From contig NC_015564.1 in the NCBI RefSeq assembly GCF_000214175.1, positions 2,790,001 to 2,854,000 of the forward strand: 64,000 nt of DNA, read 5' to 3'. Positions 44,393-53,044 of this stretch are shown piece after piece. Made by a program: the position numbers and the translations under genes. Below the pieces are notes generated by a model. It was not told where the DNA came from, did not search any database, and saw only the letters and a program-made list of their open reading frames with translations. Origin of the DNA: Hoyosella subflava DQS3-9A1. GTDB taxonomy: Bacteria; Actinomycetota; Actinomycetes; Mycobacteriales; Mycobacteriaceae. Position 1 is the stretch's first letter. Each line of letters starts with the position of its first letter.

Positions 44393-45564
44393 TAGATCTC
44401 CTGGGAATCGAGCTGATGCGGGTACAGGTGGTGCGTGGGCGGAACGAACGTCTCTTTGATTGTGCGCGCGGACGTCCAGCGCAGCAGGTTCTGCAGTGAC
44501 CCAGCCTTGTCGTTTGTGCCCGAGGCGCGAGCACCGCCGAATGGCTGCTGACCAACGACCGCGCCAGTGCACTTGTCGTTGATGTAGAAGTTTCCGGCGG
44601 CGAAACGCAATCCGTCGGTGGCCTTGGCGATTGCGCCGCGGTCATCGGAAATGATCGATCCGGTCAGCCCATACTTCGATCCCGCGTCCACGACGTTGAG
44701 GATGTTGTCGAACGATCCGGGCGCCGAGTCGTCGTACACATGCACGGCGAGAATGGGGCCGAAGTATTCGGTGCGGAAGATTTCGTCGGCAGGGTCGTCT
44801 CCGAGTACCACGGTGGGTTCGACAAAGTAGCCTTCGCTGTCGTCGGCGTGCCCGCCCGCGGCGATTGTGAGACCTGTGGTGGCTTTCGCACGCTCGATGG
44901 CGGCGGCGTTCTTGTCGAAGGAACGCTGATCGATGACCGCGCCGCCGAAGTTGGAGAAGTCGGTGACGTCACCGTATTTCAGCGCTGAAACTTTGTCGAT
45001 GAAGTCGTTGCCCATTTTCGCCCAGACGGAGGCTGGGACGAAGGCGCGCGATGCCGCGGAGCACTTCTGGCCCTGGTAGTCGAAGGCACCACGGATGAGG
45101 GCGGTGGTGAGGATGTCGGGGTTGGCGGAGCTGTGGGCCGTGATGAAGTCCTTACCGCCAGTTTCACCAACAAGCCGGGGATACGAGTTGTAGCCACCGA
45201 TGTTGTTCGCGACCTCGCGCCAAAGGTGCTGGAACGTCGCTGTCGATCCGGTGAAGTGGATTCCAGCCAGCCGAGGGTCGTTCAGTACGACGTCAGATAC
45301 CTCAGGGCCGTTGCCATTTACGAGGTTGATGACGCCCGGGGGAAGACCAGCGGCCTCGAGGAGCTTCATCGTCCAGTAGGCCGCGACCGCCTGAGTGGGA
45401 GATGGCTTCCACACCACAGTGTTACCCATCAGGGCGGGGGCGGTGGGCAGGTTTCCGGCGATGGCAGTGAAGTTGAAAGGGGTGACCGCGTAGACGAACC
45501 CTTCGAGGGACCGATACTCGAATCGGTTCCATACGCCAGGTGACGAGATTGGCTGGTCCTCGAT
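44392..45564 (-). pseudogene. Delta-1-pyrroline-5-carboxylate dehydrogenase, N-terminally deleted
   Basis: Strong match to actinobacterial PruA from about its residue 170: DQPISSPGVWNRFEYRSLEG, VYAVTPFNFTAIAGNLPTAP, then FTGSTATFQHLWREVANNIG, LVGETGGKDFITAH, the catalytic Cys in FDYQGQKCSAASRAF, and KAGSLQNLLRWTSARTIKET. About 130-170 N-terminal residues are absent. The frame stays open to 45684, but no ATG lies between the homology and the regulator-gene promoter, and an operator (45652-45667) falls inside that extension. The NAD-binding fold is incomplete, so the product is unlikely to work. It partnered the proline dehydrogenase relic in proline-to-glutamate oxidation. Confidence 0.82.
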
Positions 45565-45651
45565 GGTGAGGGCAACACTTCGGGTACAAGCAGTCAATCG
45601 GAGTCGGGAACGCGATTGATCGGTCAGACAAACGAACTTTGAAACGAGAAG

Positions 45652-45667
45652 TTGTACAGTTGGCCAA
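45652..45667. promoter_or_regulatory. Probable PruR operator, site 1
   Basis: TTGTACAGTTGGCCAA in the divergent regulator/P5C-dehydrogenase promoter matches TTGTCCAGTAGGACAA at 47400-47415 in 13 of 16 positions, and both are inverted repeats centred on AGTW. Confidence 0.6.
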
Positions 45668-45699
45668 TCAGACATGCGGCCCACTTAGGAGGCGGCCTC

Positions 45700-47388
45700 G
45701 TGCCGAATACACAGCGAAGCCATTCGAGCGCGGCCTACGTCGGTGAGCCTGTCACTCTGCGAGAGCTCCTCAGTGCCTTTGATCTTGGACTAGCTGAACT
45801 GGTTGACGCGCCGGTCGGCGACGCGGTGATGATCTCCTCCGCGGCATTAGTCGAGAGCGATGACCTATCGGAGGAGATCGATCCGAATTCCCCGATGCCG
45901 GATTTGTATCTCCACGTGGGTGTCAACGCACGCGACGCGGTGCGCTGGCTCGCGAGGGTCTCCCGCCAGCGTCCCGAAATCCGCCCGAAGGCCGTCATGT
46001 CCAAGGCAGCCACGAAATCGAGCGATCTTCAGACCGCCGCCCGCATAGCTGGTGTCGCCCTCATCGCCGTCCATCCGAAAGCCCGGTGGGATCAGGTGTT
46101 CCCGCTCATCGAGAGAATTCTCGACAGGCCCCATAGCCACGTGACCGCACCCGAAGATACGCTGGCTAATCCCGGCGACCTGTTCGATCTAGCCCTGGAT
46201 ATCGCGCACCACACCGGCGGTATTGTGTCGATCGAGGACGCCCAATCGCACGTCCTGGCTTACTCCCCCACAAGTGACGTCGCAGATCAGGTTCGTACTC
46301 TCTCAATTCTTGAAAGGGAATGCCCTCGCGATTACCTCCAGACACTGCAGGAGCTGGACGTTTTCGGTCGGCTCCGCAAATACGACGACGTCATTGAAGT
46401 GCCCGCCTACGACAAACTTGGCATTCAGCCCCGCCTCGTCATCGGTATCCGGCGGACTTCAGAGGACAGATCGGCGCCAGGTGCCCTAGCCGGGACGATC
46501 TGGGTTCAGCGAGGCAACACTCCCTTCGCTCCCGAAGCACCCGATGTGCTGCGCGGCGCAGCCGTAATCGCTGGCCGGGTCATTTCGCAGATTCTGAGCG
46601 CGCCTTCGAACGAGGAGCGACTAATCCAGCGGTTGTTCGCCGCACGCGGAGGTGGCGACGATATCGCCACCCTTGCGAGCGCCCTCAATCTTCCGATGAC
46701 AGGTCCTGCGGCCGTCATTGGATTCGCTCTCACCGGTAGCGGCGCCACGATCCCGGCGACAGAGGTCCCCCGCCTGAACACAATGCTCCAGTTGCACGCG
46801 AGTTCCTTTCGCCACGATTCCGTCGCTGCCATCATCGGAGACCGTGCGTATGTGCTGTTCCCTGGCTACCAATCAGTTTCCAGCGTTTCCGCGTGGACCA
46901 GGCAGGTAGTAGAGCAGTTCGAAGCGAAGCGCTCTATCACTCTGCGCGCCGCGATCGCGATCCCTATCCCGAGCATTGCGCACGCGGCCCAAGCACGTCA
47001 GGAAGTCGACCGCGTGCTGAACGCAACCGCTGATGCATTCCCCGAATTGCGGGTCACCACCCTTGCCCAATCGCGAACAGCGGTGTTACTTGGCGAGATA
47101 CTTGATCTCATTGCTCAACAACCAAGCCTGCGCGACCCACGACTGGGGGCGCTTCTTGATTACGACGCTAAACATGCGTCGGCCTTGTGTGAGAGCGCGG
47201 TGGCCTACCTCGCCGCGCATGGCGAGGTCCGCAGCGCAGCGAAAACCCTTCAAGTGCACCCGAATACCCTGCGTTACCGGCTCCGCAGACTTGAGGATAT
47301 CGCCGGCATCGACCTAACCGACGCCGCTGACCGTCTGCTCTTCGAACTGCAACTTGCGCTGTTACGACAGCAAGGGAAGGTCGACTAG
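45700..47388 (+). CDS. PucR-family regulator (PruR/PruC-like, proline-responsive)
   Basis: A 562-residue protein with an N-terminal PucR domain (about 15-150), a central GGDEF-like helical region and a C-terminal PucR HTH (LCESAVAYLAAHGEVRSAAK, TLQVHPNTLRYRLRRLEDIAG). The GTG start has TAGGAGG 7 nt upstream. Homologues next to pruA/pruB in mycobacteria (Rv1186c) activate proline catabolism in response to proline. Here it faces the deleted P5C dehydrogenase, yet is itself intact. Candidate operators lie before it and before the decarboxylase-putP operon. Confidence 0.87.
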   Translation: MPNTQRSHSSAAYVGEPVTLRELLSAFDLGLAELVDAPVGDAVMISSAALVESDDLSEEIDPNSPMPDLYLHVGVNARDAVRWLARVSRQRPEIRPKAVMSKAATKSSDLQTAARIAGVALIAVHPKARWDQVFPLIERILDRPHSHVTAPEDTLANPGDLFDLALDIAHHTGGIVSIEDAQSHVLAYSPTSDVADQVRTLSILERECPRDYLQTLQELDVFGRLRKYDDVIEVPAYDKLGIQPRLVIGIRRTSEDRSAPGALAGTIWVQRGNTPFAPEAPDVLRGAAVIAGRVISQILSAPSNEERLIQRLFAARGGGDDIATLASALNLPMTGPAAVIGFALTGSGATIPATEVPRLNTMLQLHASSFRHDSVAAIIGDRAYVLFPGYQSVSSVSAWTRQVVEQFEAKRSITLRAAIAIPIPSIAHAAQARQEVDRVLNATADAFPELRVTTLAQSRTAVLLGEILDLIAQQPSLRDPRLGALLDYDAKHASALCESAVAYLAAHGEVRSAAKTLQVHPNTLRYRLRRLEDIAGIDLTDAADRLLFELQLALLRQQGKVD

Positions 47389-47399
47389 CTCGACCGGAC

Positions 47400-47415
47400 T
47401 TGTCCAGTAGGACAA
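47400..47415. promoter_or_regulatory. Probable PruR operator, site 2
   Basis: TTGTCC-AGTA-GGACAA, a perfect 6-bp inverted repeat 12 nt after the regulator stop and 125 nt upstream of the decarboxylase gene. It resembles site 1 at 45652. Confidence 0.65.
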
Positions 47416-47539
47416 AATCCCCGCACACATTTCGAACGATACGCTCAATACTTCGCGCCCCGCCCCCTGTTAACTGGTTCACACAGTTAGCACGGCCTCG
47501 TCGCCATCAACAGGCTTCAGTAAGGGACGCAGAAGAAGC

Positions 47540-50362
47540 ATGAATCGAACAACCTGGCGGCCGCGCCGACTGCGGGTCTCTGCACTCGCCGCCGTGGCAA
47601 ATCCCTCGTACCAGCGCGAAGACACGTGGAACCAGCTCGATGACGCCTGCCGTCAACTCGCCGCGGTGCACCAAGGAGGGCTCGCCACGCAGCACGAACA
47701 TGCGCGGGTGCGTCGCCTGCTTGACCGCCTCGGTGCTTACGAGCGTTACTGGCTCTACCCAGGTGCAGCGAACCTCGCCGAATTCCGCCGGCAACTCGAC
47801 GGCATGGAGACGGAACGGCTCGCAGAACAGGTGTCGCTGACTGTTCGGCTGCTCTCGGAGTACGGCGACCGCACCGCACTGTTCGACAGCTCAATTCCGC
47901 TGCCTGATCAGGAACTCGTGGCACGCGCAAAGCACCAGCAGTTCTACACTGTGCTGCTCGCCGATGATTCACCGTCAACCGCATCGGAGGGTCTGGCTGA
48001 AAGCCTTCGCGCCCTGCGTAATCCGTCCGATGATGTGCAGTTCGAACTGCTCGTGGTCTCCAGCGTAGAAGACGCGATCTGTGCAGTAGCGCTCAATGGT
48101 GAGATCCAGGCCGCGATCATCCGTCACGATCTGCCTCTGCGCTCGCAGGAGCGCCTACCCCTGATGACCAACCTGCTGGGAGTGAGCGAACACGCCGTTG
48201 CCACCGACCGCACGCACGACTGGGTTGAATGCGGCGAGTGGATACGCGAACTGCGCCCCCACATTGACCTCTACCTGCTCACTGACCAGTCGATTGCCGC
48301 AGTGACAGAAGAAGAGCCCGACATCTACGAGCGCACGTTCTATCGGCTCAATGACGCCACCGACTTGAACAGCACGATCCTGGCGGGAATCCGCAAACGT
48401 TTCTCGACCCCATTTTTCGATGCTTTACGCGAATACGCGGCCGCGCCCATCGGCCAGTTCCACGCACTTCCGGTGGCGCGCGGATCGAGTATTTTCAACT
48501 CGAAGTCCCTGCACGACATGGGTGAGTTCTACGGCCGCAACATCTTCATGGCGGAGACATCATCGACATCCGGAGGACTCGACTCATTGCTCGACCCGCA
48601 TGGCACGATTCGGGAAGCAATGGACAAGGCGGCCATCACATGGGGTGCCCACCGAACGTATTTCGCCACGAATGGCACGTCGACGGCAAACAAGATTGTC
48701 GTGCAGACGCTGACGCGTCCCGGCGACATCGTTCTCATCGACCGGAACTGCCACAAGTCTCACCACTACGGGCTCGTCCTGGCTGGCGCGAATCCGATGT
48801 ATCTCGATGCGTACCCTCTTGAACCTTATGCCATCTACGGAGCTGTCTCTCTGCGCACGATCAAGAAGGCGCTCCTCGACCTCGAAGCTGCGGGACAGCT
48901 GCACCGGGTGCGCATGCTCTCGCTGACCAACTGCACTTTCGATGGCATTGTCTATAACCCTCGTCGGGTGATGGAGGAAGTGTTAGCCATCAAGCCCGAT
49001 ATCTGTTTCTTGTGGGACGAGGCTTGGTACGCATTCGCCACCGCAGTGCCATGGGCCCGTCAGCGCACCGCGATGGCTGCCGCCGAGCAGCTCGAAACCA
49101 TGCTGTCGTCTCCGGCTTACGCCGAGGAGTACGAACGCTGGGCCGCCGAAATGGAGGGGACCGACCGCTCCGAGTGGTCCGAACGGAGGCTTTTCCCCGA
49201 TCCCCAACGGGCACGGGTGCGGGTCTACGCCACCCACTCGACCCACAAGTCACTGTCCGCGCTGCGCCAGGCGTCGATGATTCACATCCGGGACGAGAAC
49301 TTCAACGCAAATGCACGGGACTCATTCGGTGAAGCGTTTTTGACTCACACCTCAACCTCACCGAACCAGCAGCTGCTCGCCTCACTTGACCTTGCTCGCC
49401 GCCAAGTCGACATCGAGGGCTTCCAGATGGTGCGGTCGGCCTACAACATGGCGCTCGCTTTCCGTCAGCGTGTGCAAAAAGACCACCTGATCAGCAAGTG
49501 GTTTCGTATACTCGAAGAGTCTGACCTCGTCCCCGAAGGTTTCCGGCCCTCGCGAGTCAGTGCCTACCGCCAGGACAGCGACGGGATACTGGAGGGGTGG
49601 AATGAGGCGTGGCGATCAGACGAGTTTGTCCTCGACCCCACCCGCGTCACGCTCTACATCGGCAGCACCGGTATGAATGGATACGATTTCCGCGAGAAGG
49701 TGCTTATGGAGCGCTTCGGTATCCAGATCAACAAAACCTCCATTAATAGTGTGCTTTTGATCTTCACGATCGGAGTTACCTGGTCGAGCGTGCACTACCT
49801 GCTCGACGCTTTGCGCCGTGTCGCTATCAGCCTCGACCGCGCGGTGGCAGCGTCCAGCAAAGCGGATCTGGCTTTGCAGCAACGCCAGATTCAGGAGATC
49901 ACCGAAGACCTGCCGCCGCTGCCGGACTTCAGCGAGTTCGACAGCGCATTCCGGCCTGACGGAGTGAGCGACCACGGCGACATGCGCTCCGCCTTCTACG
50001 CCGGTTATGAGGAGAACGACAAGGAGTACCTGCTTCTCGGTGCGGCCGCTCGCCGCATTGCCGAGGGCATTCCCCTCGTCTCCACAACTTTCGTGGTGCC
50101 GTACCCCCCTGGCTTTCCCATTCTCGTTCCCGGCCAGGTGGTGTCGAAGGAGATTCTCTACTTCCTCGCCCAGCTCGACGTCAAAGAAATCCACGGTTAC
50201 AACCGGGACCTCGGATTGTCCGTCTTCACACAGGACGCTCTCGTGAGATACGCAACGATGCGTCGTGACATGGCCGTGCTCGCCCAGCACGGTGCTCCCC
50301 CTGGTGGGGAACCTCCTAACATCCGCAGGGCCACAATCCAGGGCATGAAAGGACAGTCATGA
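47540..50362 (+). CDS. Orn/Lys/Arg-type PLP decarboxylase, 940 residues
   Basis: A large fold-I basic amino acid decarboxylase. Residues about 1-330 form a long N-terminal receiver/wing-like domain. About 340-640 is the PLP domain: TYFATNGTSTANKIVVQTLT, DRNCHKSHHYGLVLAGANPM, LTNCTFDGIVYN, CFLWDEAWYAF and the PLP lysine Lys570 in ATHSTHKSLSALRQ. A C-terminal domain follows, with PLVSTTFVVPYPPGFPILVPGQ. Most family members are 710-760 residues, so this one is longer at both ends. It overlaps putP by 4 nt (ATGA). It probably decarboxylates arginine, ornithine or lysine; the specificity is not readable here. Confidence 0.87.
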   Translation: MNRTTWRPRRLRVSALAAVANPSYQREDTWNQLDDACRQLAAVHQGGLATQHEHARVRRLLDRLGAYERYWLYPGAANLAEFRRQLDGMETERLAEQVSLTVRLLSEYGDRTALFDSSIPLPDQELVARAKHQQFYTVLLADDSPSTASEGLAESLRALRNPSDDVQFELLVVSSVEDAICAVALNGEIQAAIIRHDLPLRSQERLPLMTNLLGVSEHAVATDRTHDWVECGEWIRELRPHIDLYLLTDQSIAAVTEEEPDIYERTFYRLNDATDLNSTILAGIRKRFSTPFFDALREYAAAPIGQFHALPVARGSSIFNSKSLHDMGEFYGRNIFMAETSSTSGGLDSLLDPHGTIREAMDKAAITWGAHRTYFATNGTSTANKIVVQTLTRPGDIVLIDRNCHKSHHYGLVLAGANPMYLDAYPLEPYAIYGAVSLRTIKKALLDLEAAGQLHRVRMLSLTNCTFDGIVYNPRRVMEEVLAIKPDICFLWDEAWYAFATAVPWARQRTAMAAAEQLETMLSSPAYAEEYERWAAEMEGTDRSEWSERRLFPDPQRARVRVYATHSTHKSLSALRQASMIHIRDENFNANARDSFGEAFLTHTSTSPNQQLLASLDLARRQVDIEGFQMVRSAYNMALAFRQRVQKDHLISKWFRILEESDLVPEGFRPSRVSAYRQDSDGILEGWNEAWRSDEFVLDPTRVTLYIGSTGMNGYDFREKVLMERFGIQINKTSINSVLLIFTIGVTWSSVHYLLDALRRVAISLDRAVAASSKADLALQQRQIQEITEDLPPLPDFSEFDSAFRPDGVSDHGDMRSAFYAGYEENDKEYLLLGAAARRIAEGIPLVSTTFVVPYPPGFPILVPGQVVSKEILYFLAQLDVKEIHGYNRDLGLSVFTQDALVRYATMRRDMAVLAQHGAPPGGEPPNIRRATIQGMKGQS

Positions 50363-51915
50363 CCGCCTCAACGTTTCAAATGGTGGCGATCGGAATTTAC
50401 TTCGCCGCGATGATCGCGATTGGGTATTACGCCTACCGCCAGACAAGCGACCTCGACGACTACATGCTAGGTGGCCGGAAGCTCCATCCCGGTGTCGCCG
50501 CACTGTCGGCCGGCGCCTCCGACATGTCGGGCTGGCTGCTCCTCGGCGTCCCGGGTGCCATCTACGCCGCAGGACTCGGGGAAACCTGGATTGTCATCGG
50601 TCTTGTGATCGGCGCGTACCTCAACTGGCGCTTCGTCGCCCCTCGACTGCGCTCGTACACGGCGATTTCCAACAACTCGATCACCGTCCCCAGCTTCTTC
50701 GAGAACCGCCTTCGTGACCATTCCCATGTTCTCCGGATCGTGGCTGGATTGATCATTCTCGTCTTCTTCACCTTCTACGTCTCTTCCGGGATGGTCGCGG
50801 GCGGAGTGTTCTTCGAATCCACATTCGGCTCGACCTACATGCTAGGAATGCTCCTTGTAGCCGGAGTCACCCTCAGCTACACACTGTTCGGGGGATTCCT
50901 CGGCGCAACGCTCACCGACGTCGCACAGGGACTATTAATGTTCGCCACGCTCATCGTGGTTCCCACCGTCACTATCATCGCCGTGGGTGGTCCGGGCGAG
51001 GTTATGAACGCGATTAACGCTGCAGACTTGGCTCACAATCTCGCCAATCCTGACGACGAACTCCACCGCACCTCACTGTTCTTCGGCGGCAGCATATTGG
51101 CTATTCTGTCTGCGGCCGCGTGGGGACTCGGCTACTTCGGACAGCCGCACATCATCGTCCGGTTCATGGCATTGCGGTCTGCGGCCGATGCGAAGGCAGG
51201 TCGCCGAATCGGAATCAGCTGGATGGTGCTCAGCTCCCTCGGCGCAATCGTCACCGGTTTCGCCGGGCTGGCTTACTTCTTCAACGCTGGCGTCACACTG
51301 GACAATCCGGAAACCGTGTTCCTGCGGCTCTCGCAGATCATGTTCCACCCCTTCGTGGCCGGACTTGTGCTCGCCGCTGTGCTTGCCGCCATCATGTCGA
51401 CCATTTCATCGCAGCTGATCGTCTGCTCATCCGCACTGGTCGAAGACATCTATCATGCGTTCGGCAAGAAGGCCAGCCCGAAGAAACTCGTGATGTACGG
51501 GCGGCTCGGCGTGCTGACGGTCGCGGTTGTCGCGATTCTGATCGCACTAAACCCGCGGGGCACGATTCTCGACCTTGTTGGATTCGCCTGGGCGGGCTTC
51601 GGTGCCGCGTTCGGCCCGATCATCATCCTGTCGCTCTTCTGGCGCAAACTGACGTCCAAGGGTGCGATCGCAGGCATGATCAGCGGCGCTGTCGTAGTGG
51701 GCATCTGGGGCCAGACCGAAGCGCTCGCCAGCGCAATGTACGAGATTGTTCCTGGGTTTATCGCGTGTGCTGTCGTCGCCATCGTGGTGTCACTTGCCAC
51801 GGCCCGCAGTGACGAAGGCATCGATCGCGAATTCTCCGAAATGGAAACGGCAATGCGCGATTTACCTTCTCGCAGGACGAATACCCGCGGAACGGCTGCC
51901 ACTGTTCAGGACTGA
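50359..51915 (+). CDS. putP: Sodium:proline-type symporter
   Basis: A 518-residue, 13-helix sodium:solute symporter. PutP-type motifs are LDDYMLGGRKLHPGVAALSAGASDMSGWLLLG (sodium site in helix 2), YTLFGGFLGATLTDVAQGLLM and AAWGLGYFGQPHIIVRFMAL. The ribosome site AAAGGACA lies inside the decarboxylase gene. Operon with the decarboxylase; PruR-like operators lie upstream. Proline uptake is likely, although pairing with a decarboxylase allows another amino acid. Confidence 0.9.
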   Translation: MTASTFQMVAIGIYFAAMIAIGYYAYRQTSDLDDYMLGGRKLHPGVAALSAGASDMSGWLLLGVPGAIYAAGLGETWIVIGLVIGAYLNWRFVAPRLRSYTAISNNSITVPSFFENRLRDHSHVLRIVAGLIILVFFTFYVSSGMVAGGVFFESTFGSTYMLGMLLVAGVTLSYTLFGGFLGATLTDVAQGLLMFATLIVVPTVTIIAVGGPGEVMNAINAADLAHNLANPDDELHRTSLFFGGSILAILSAAAWGLGYFGQPHIIVRFMALRSAADAKAGRRIGISWMVLSSLGAIVTGFAGLAYFFNAGVTLDNPETVFLRLSQIMFHPFVAGLVLAAVLAAIMSTISSQLIVCSSALVEDIYHAFGKKASPKKLVMYGRLGVLTVAVVAILIALNPRGTILDLVGFAWAGFGAAFGPIIILSLFWRKLTSKGAIAGMISGAVVVGIWGQTEALASAMYEIVPGFIACAVVAIVVSLATARSDEGIDREFSEMETAMRDLPSRRTNTRGTAATVQD

Positions 51916-51922
51916 CTCCGGA

Positions 51923-52039
51923 CAGCACACGTGCCGAGAAACGCACCCCGATCCGTGAACCGGAGCGTGCGCTTCTCGGCACGTGTGCTGCGGGCTAGCT
52001 CCCTCTCTGGAGCGCGGGCCCGATCGTGCTGGCTGCGGA
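51923..52039. repeat. 117-bp direct repeat, left copy (contains R1 palindrome copy 2)
   Basis: Identical at 116 of 117 positions to 52928-53044. The first 68 nt form an inverted repeat with 24-bp arms (one mismatch) and a 20-nt loop (51923-51946, 51967-51990). The remainder equals the 3' end of the serine hydrolase gene. The two copies are 1,005 bp apart and bracket the Gly-rich protein gene. Confidence 0.92.
51995..52039 (-). pseudogene. Duplicated 3' end of the serine hydrolase gene
   Basis: Reads SAASTIGPALQRGS then TAG, the same as the hydrolase C-terminus at 53000-53044 except for one residue (Arg for Thr). Homology stops at 52039, beyond which the sequence is unrelated. It is a stranded gene tail carried in the left direct repeat. 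The stretch 52040-52159 shows nothing recognisable. Confidence 0.85.
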
Positions 52040-52159
52040 GGCACTGCAGAGGTCGGCGGCCGGGTCGCGCTCGACCATACGCGCCACCTCTCATAACCGA
52101 CGGGCACGTGGACGCCCTACCTGCAACTTCCTGACGACCTCGGCTCGTTCGGCCCAGGC

Positions 52160-52762
52160 TTAGCCGCCAGCGCCGTCGTAACCGGTATTGCCGCTCCCCA
52201 TGTTGCCTTCACCTGCGGGTCCAGTTGCGCCTACCCCGCCAGTCCCACTAGTGCCGATCAATTGACCGCCAGTACCGCCTTCGCCACCGACGCCTCCGGC
52301 TCCACCGTTGCCTCCGTTGCCGCCGTTGCCGAACAACAGGCCAGCCGATCCGCCGTGACCGCCTGCGAATCCCGCGCCGCCGTTGCCTCCATGCCCACCG
52401 TGGCCGACGAGCGCGCCGCCCGTTCCGCCGTGACCACCATGCCCCTCGGCACAGTGTCCGCCGTTGCCGCCGTTGCCTTGGATCAGGCCACCGGGATGCC
52501 CGTTCTCGCACGGGCCACCATGGGCTCCGTCGCCAAAGAGCCTCGGCACGTTCACTGGGAGGCGAAGGGAATCACCACCAGTCAGCGGTGAGGATGAGCC
52601 GGTATCGATCCCGGTGATAGTGATCGGTGTGGAGTCGAGCCAAGTTAGGGGCGACGCGGCCGCTATGCTGCCGACACCGCTCATGGCCAGCGACGCGACG
52701 CTGACCGCCACGGCTGTTCCGACAACTCGACCTCGAAGCCTAAAATGACGCCTGCGATTCAT
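52160..52762 (-). CDS. Secreted Gly-rich (PGRS-like) repeat protein
   Basis: A 200-residue protein. An N-terminal export signal (RRRHFRLRGRVVGTAVAVSV then ASLAMSGVGSIAAAS) is followed by a short spacer and about 110 residues of GGxGG-type repeats, for example NGGNGGHCAEGHGGHGGTGG and GNGGNGGNGGAGG, resembling the PGRS domain of mycobacterial PE_PGRS proteins. There is no PE domain; the signal peptide replaces it. GAGG lies 7 nt before the ATG at 52762. The gene sits wholly between the two copies of the 117-bp direct repeat. Confidence 0.78.
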   Translation of the reverse strand: MNRRRHFRLRGRVVGTAVAVSVASLAMSGVGSIAAASPLTWLDSTPITITGIDTGSSSPLTGGDSLRLPVNVPRLFGDGAHGGPCENGHPGGLIQGNGGNGGHCAEGHGGHGGTGGALVGHGGHGGNGGAGFAGGHGGSAGLLFGNGGNGGNGGAGGVGGEGGTGGQLIGTSGTGGVGATGPAGEGNMGSGNTGYDGAGG

Positions 52763-52927
52763 GGTTAACCTCGGCATGTTCGAGGTGCGGCAACTACGGC
52801 TCGCCAACCTTGAGTAGCCACCGACCGCCCGCTGATTTGTACTGCGAACCCAATGTTAGTCGCCGTCGGCAGGCTTGGATATGGTCTGACTTGCCTCATC
52901 CGCGACCTTCGGGACTTACTCCGGAGA

Positions 52928-53044
52928 CAGCACACGTGCCGAGAAACGCACCCCGATCCGTGAACCGGAGCGTGCGCTTCTCGGCACGTGTGCTGCGGGC
53001 TAGCTCCCTGTCTGGAGCGCGGGCCCGATCGTGCTGGCTGCGGA
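52928..53044. repeat. 117-bp direct repeat, right copy (contains R1 palindrome copy 3)
   Basis: The right-hand copy, overlapping the last 15 codons of the intact serine hydrolase gene. The palindrome (arms 52928-52951 and 52972-52995) begins 4 nt after the hydrolase stop and may be its transcription terminator. See 51923-52039. Confidence 0.92.

Noticed and set aside
45565-45684. Starting the P5C dehydrogenase at 45684 as a functional short gene
   Set aside because: That extension covers the promoter and operator of the divergent regulator, shows no homology, and would still lack much of the NAD-binding fold.
52160-52762. Calling the Gly-rich gene a true PE_PGRS protein, or its repeats a CRISPR-like array
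   Set aside because: No PE domain is present and the N-terminus is a signal peptide; the short GGN-type codon repeats are coding and have no spacer structure.
51923-53044. An insertion sequence between the two direct repeats
   Set aside because: No transposase-like frame exists in the 1-kb segment; the only gene is the Gly-rich protein.
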